The notes below the pieces were generated by a model, which was not told the origin of the DNA, did not search any database, and worked only from the letters and a program-made list of their open reading frames with translations. DNA of 64,000 nucleotides from Sphagnum magellanicum (Eukaryota > Streptophyta > Sphagnopsida > Sphagnales > Sphagnaceae). Positions within the stretch are counted from its first letter, which is position 1. The number at the start of each line of letters is the position of its first letter. Made by a program: the position numbers and the translations under genes. This document shows, piece after piece, positions 60,101 through 64,000 of this stretch. Where the stretch lies: assembly GCA_021904315.1 (NCBI GenBank), contig CM038910.1:20026001-20090000 (forward strand), in the 5' to 3' direction.

Positions 60101-62367
60101 AAACAGATTTTGTTATAACCCTTATAAAGAGCTTTTTCAATGATTTAAAAATCATTTAATTTGAACAAAGCATCTTGACAAAATTTGGACAATGTTACCA
60201 AAAATGTTTTACATTCCTCTGAGTTTACATTTTACATGTGTACTCAAGGTCAGCGTACAAATATGCCAAGAAATATGCTATGTAACCCTAACCTTAAAAA
60301 GTCTTACATTAATCACTAGTAACTAGGTGCTTGGTTGATAGAATGTGATGTGTCAATCCCCAAACAAGGCACAAGTCACCTTAAGTATCTAAACTATCTC
60401 ATACCTCCAGTGTTTGTCTTACACTGCCTATAAAAAGCAAATTTTTTCATATTTTGAACATTTAGATATATGTGAAACATTGATATCACATCCAGTAGTG
60501 CATGATTTGTGACCACTAAACTGTTTTTTGTGATCCATGTTATGATGACTATTAGAAGACATTGATGTTCATGAAAAAAATCTGCCTGTTGAACAAAGTA
60601 TGTTGAAGCTGCAAATCAACATATCGACCCCTTTTGAGTAGTTTTATTCAATGAACTATGATTTTCGAAGTTCCTCCTCTCCACTTTCCATTTTGAAGAA
60701 AAGCATAATCATAAGATAATCTTCAAACATGGAATGAGGTGTTCAAAGGTTTTTCATTTTTTTATTTTTTGGAAATTTCATATAATTGGTTGTTTGAAAA
60801 TTAATGTTGATTTAAATAGGTAGGGTGTTCTTAGGAACGGCTATTAGTCTGAGCCAAAAATAATGGTGGCCAATTTTACAAATAAAATTTCATGCAACCA
60901 ATGAGATGTGTAATGGAGTGAAGGGGCCTCCCTTTTTTTTTTCTTGTGGGTGGCTGGGAAGGGTGGTTGGGAGGGGAGCCTTTTGCCATAGCAACTCCAA
61001 GCTTTCTAGCTCCATCACCAACAATGGTGATGCATTCCTAGTAGAAAATTGCTAGCAACTATTTGAGGAGTAAATTTTGTAAGCTTGCATTGGGTTTTGG
61101 GGAATATATATCAAAAAATATGGGTGGTATTATTAGTGATTTGATGAATTTGATGATGTCATATGATTTTCAACTATCTATGCATTAGTTGCTTCTTTCT
61201 TCATTTACATTTTTGGCAGGCTGATGGCAGATGCTTTTCGAAAGCTTGAAGTTGTGGTTATTAATGGGAAATACGGCATATGAACGTTGAGCAATGGATT
61301 TATGAGAATAAGATTGCTAGAGGGAGTGGTTGCAATGGACATGATTCCATTTCAATGAATGAGAAGATGGAGTTTGGTAAAGTTGCGAATGTAATTTTGT
61401 TATTTTATCTTCAAGTCACAAGATGTAACTGTGCAAACATCCACAAGTTACAAGTTCAAACCAACCTTTAATTTTGAGCTTGAATGAGAAGTACAAAATT
61501 TAGATATGAGTCATGATTCTAGAATTCTCAATTTCTCTTTGCTCAATATTTGCTTCATTTTTCAATTCATGCCCATTCCATTTGTTATCTGCTTAGTGTA
61601 TCATTGTTTAGGGATTGTAAATTTGTGCTTTCTTTTTTCAAAGTTGCTACAAAGTCCAAACTCCAAATTCTAAAATCTTTGGTTTTTTTATTTTAAGGTT
61701 TGAAAATTAGCTTCTTTTTTAAAGCTCTACCTGTTATCTCCCTAATGTTTGAACTTTGAATGATTTTAAGTCCTTCATTTAGGGTTGTTACAAATCTTTT
61801 TGAAAACTCCATTTGATGTTTTTTTAGGTGAATTTTCCTTCAAAAGTTCAAATTTCTTACAAAGGTTAGAATCTAGATTGTGCAAGTTTTTGAATTTAAG
61901 GTTTGCAAAATTGATTTTTTTTCAAAGCTTCATTTGTTGTTTGCTAGGTGTTTGATTCTTCTTTTAAGGTTGTTACAAAGTCTAGCTTGCAATTCCAAAT
62001 TGTTTATCCAAATATCTAAAATTTTGAGCTATTAGTTTAAAATTTTAAATTTGGATAGATAGTTTCCAAAGTCTAGATTTCATTGTCCAAACTTACAAGG
62101 CTCAAATTTTGAGTACTTACAACATATATGGCCCCTCCACAAATTTTTAAAAATTTCAATTTAAAACCCACCTTCCTTTTTTCTTCACTATTGCAAAAAT
62201 GATACTAGTCCATCAACCCCCCCAAATCTTTGCCATTTGTTAATGCCATAATGTCCCTTGGTGATGATAAAGGTAAGAAAGTTTTCTCTAATTTGATTGG
62301 AATAGGCCTAGAGGATCTTGAAGAAAAGGAAGTTGTATAAAAGAACACATAAATTTCAAGATGTTTG
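57136..62367. other. Intergenic DNA, no gene recognised
   Basis: The first 300-500 bases should be the HSP 3' UTR. From about 57.7 to 60.7 kb the sequence has moderate AT content with only short frames (longest about 84 codons at 58988-59242), and from 60.8 kb it is AT-rich again. I see no domain, RNA gene or clear repeat. Confidence 0.45.
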
Positions 62368-63520
62368 GAACATTCAATTACCATGGGCAGAATCGATTTT
62401 AGGTGAAAATGGTCAAATGCATTAGGTTCAATGTATGGTATGCACATTTGTGGAAGGGAAAAAGAAGCTTTCGGCCCCCCAAGCTAGATAGCTTGTTCAA
62501 ACACCAATGTCGTTGCAAAGCTAAGGTTTCCATGCCCAAGGTTAATGCTTGCACCTTCTACTTCAACAAAGATTTCATGCATGCCAAAAACAAACATTGT
62601 TACACAATTGCCAACCACTCCTCTATCCTAGATTGCCTCCAACCCAATGTTCCTTCTGAAAGGAAACAAAAATATATTAAATTTGTTGTTCTTTATCACC
62701 TTCTTGTCCACAAATGTCCCATGGTTGATTATGAGAGCTTGAAAGATCTATTTCAATTATTGAAAGTTAAAAATATTTCTAAGAAAAATTAGATTGATAG
62801 TTCAGGATGGGGGATGGTAGAGGTCATGCATGAGATTTTGTTGGAAGTCACAAAAGTAACATTTGTTGTCAAGTTTCTTTCATTGCAATTACTACAAACG
62901 AGGTTATTGCTATTGAGAACACCTAGTGACTATCCATCCACTTGCATGTGGTCCAACAATGGAAGAGGATTCCCATTTTCCTTTGTGTAGAAATTTTGAT
63001 TATGGTGAACATTGGTTGTGATGATAAAAATGTTTTTCAAAACGGCCATAAAACAAAGGTCACCTTGCAATTCAAGGAAAAGGTTGTGCCTTTTGTCATT
63101 AGAGTCCACTATTTTGCTCAAAAGATTAACCTTGTTATCATCACTTTGTTTGATGTCCTTATAGTGCATTGGCTAGAACTTCTCTTGCAAGGTTTATATT
63201 CAACTTTTGTTCATAGCCCAAAAACATTTGTAGAATTTCAGAAGTTAGTAGATCTCCTCCAAACCAAAAGCAAAAAAACTCCTTAATACATGAAAACCCA
63301 TTAGATCTCCATGTTATTTCTTTTTTAGTTGTCAAGATGCATGTGAAGAGTGCAAGGAGTGATGGTGTGGGAAAGAATTTGAATTCTTTGTGTGATGTGG
63401 AGGTCATTTTAAGGCTATCATGTCTCCTTTTTGCTTCATCACCTTCCTTTGCTTGAGGTGTTCATGGGTTAATAAAAGTTGCACAACTTGTAAAAATGTT
63501 TATTTCTCTTCTTTCTTGGT
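62368..63520 (+). pseudogene. Decayed hAT-type transposase, second copy (KIAA1586-like)
   Basis: Plus-frame pieces follow the same family order as the relic at 20.0-22.2 kb. LPWAESILGENGQ starts near 62380, then a zinc-finger-like region (LDSLFKHQCRCKAKVSMP). HLLVHKCPMVDYESLKDLFQ lies at about 62699-62758. QQWKRIPIFLCVE (about 62955-62993) and VNIGCDDKNVFQNGHKTKVTLQFKEKVVPF-like core follow. ELLLQGLYSTFVHSPKTFVEFQKL is at about 63178-63250, and a NLNSLCDVEVILRLSC-HGLIKVAQL stretch near 63375-63500. The C-terminal dimerisation part was not found before the window end. Stops and frameshifts are frequent. In the first half this copy reads better than the 20-kb copy. Confidence 0.78.
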
Positions 63521-64000
63521 CCGTTTTGGATATTTACTAGAGTGTTCCTCTGTCCACGTAAAACATATATATTTTTTTCAGAGTGGTGCTTTAATTGACG
63601 TAAAGCTAGAAAAGTGTGATGATAAATAGAGGGACTCATGGTTGAGAGTGCGTTTTTATTATTATTTATGAGACATTAATTTCTCCCAAAAAACATACAT
63701 AAAATTTATTCATTTTTTTCAATTGATTAGCATTTAAACTTTTTACCATTTCGTTACACCACTTAGATGCTCCAGATACACTCGAATACAGATAGGATAT
63801 ACTGGTGTCGAAACATTCTTGGAAAAGCACATCTTGTTCAACACTGTAATTGTTCAGCTCTGTGCCTACATTTTGATGTGAAATCAGCTACTTTCATAGT
63901 TTGAGAATGTGACTTATTTTGGGTAATCCGTCATTATATAATAATACATAAAGAGTTGTATAAAACACACATAACCAAACAAATTGCGTCAAATACGTAA
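63521..64000. other. Unassigned end of window
   Basis: A 69-codon frame ends at 63629 (LIDVKLEKCDDK) and may be further hAT-derived text. Beyond it no feature is recognised. Confidence 0.35.

Noticed and set aside
1..64000. CRISPR arrays, bacterial operons or prophage
   Set aside because: The window has spliced plant genes and eukaryotic transposons; tandem repeats found are minisatellites without uniform spacers.

Overview
The window looks like nuclear DNA of a land plant, most probably a gymnosperm. It holds a few intron-rich plant genes (GT-AG introns of about 170 to 1500 bases) in AT-rich, retroelement-laden DNA. SGT1 and class II small heat-shock genes show that it is a plant. The large genome-like spacing, the decayed copia, gypsy, hAT and pogo copies, and a gypsy type with methyltransferase and PHD pieces suggest a conifer or relative. 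The species cannot be fixed from sequence alone.

Layout. From 1 to 24.3 kb there is essentially repeat-derived DNA: a possible secreted-protein first exon on the minus strand (681-851), a decayed Ty1/copia polyprotein (1.95-5.5 kb), two direct copies of a dispersed repeat (9.3-9.8 and 18.5-19.0 kb), a MITE with TAA target duplications (13.7-14.0 kb), a poly(A)-tailed SINE-like insert (17.1-17.3 kb) and a decayed hAT transposase (20.0-22.2 kb). At 25.5-26.6 kb lies a three-exon gene for a small His-rich hydrophilic protein that resembles ASR (ABA/stress/ripening) proteins, with three ACGCGT boxes far upstream. From 31.2 to 34.9 kb, on the minus strand, is a decayed Ty3/gypsy-type element with gag, protease, a cytosine-methyltransferase-like motif and a PHD-finger tail.

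The gene-rich part is 35.9-57.1 kb. SGT1 (ten exons, intact, 385 aa) is the co-chaperone of HSP90 and SCF ligases. It is followed by a gene of unknown identity with one or two short exons, and by a 300-aa open frame with a linker-histone-like (H15) winged-helix domain and a Cys/His tail. Then come two class II small heat-shock genes in divergent (head-to-head) orientation at 46.8-47.5 (minus) and 56.4-57.1 kb (plus). Both have an intron at the same codon and a probable 5'-UTR intron, and both have heat-shock elements just upstream of a TATA box. The 7.7 kb between their promoters is filled with an AT-rich block, a pogo-like transposase relic and three tandem-repeat arrays. The last 7 kb is intergenic and ends in a second hAT relic.

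Taken together, SGT1 (HSP90 co-chaperone), two small HSPs and an ASR-like protein make this a stress-related neighbourhood. Whether that clustering is more than chance cannot be judged from one window. Exon limits were placed by eye from reading frame, splice dinucleotides and family similarity. All similarity statements rest on recalled family patterns, not on a search.
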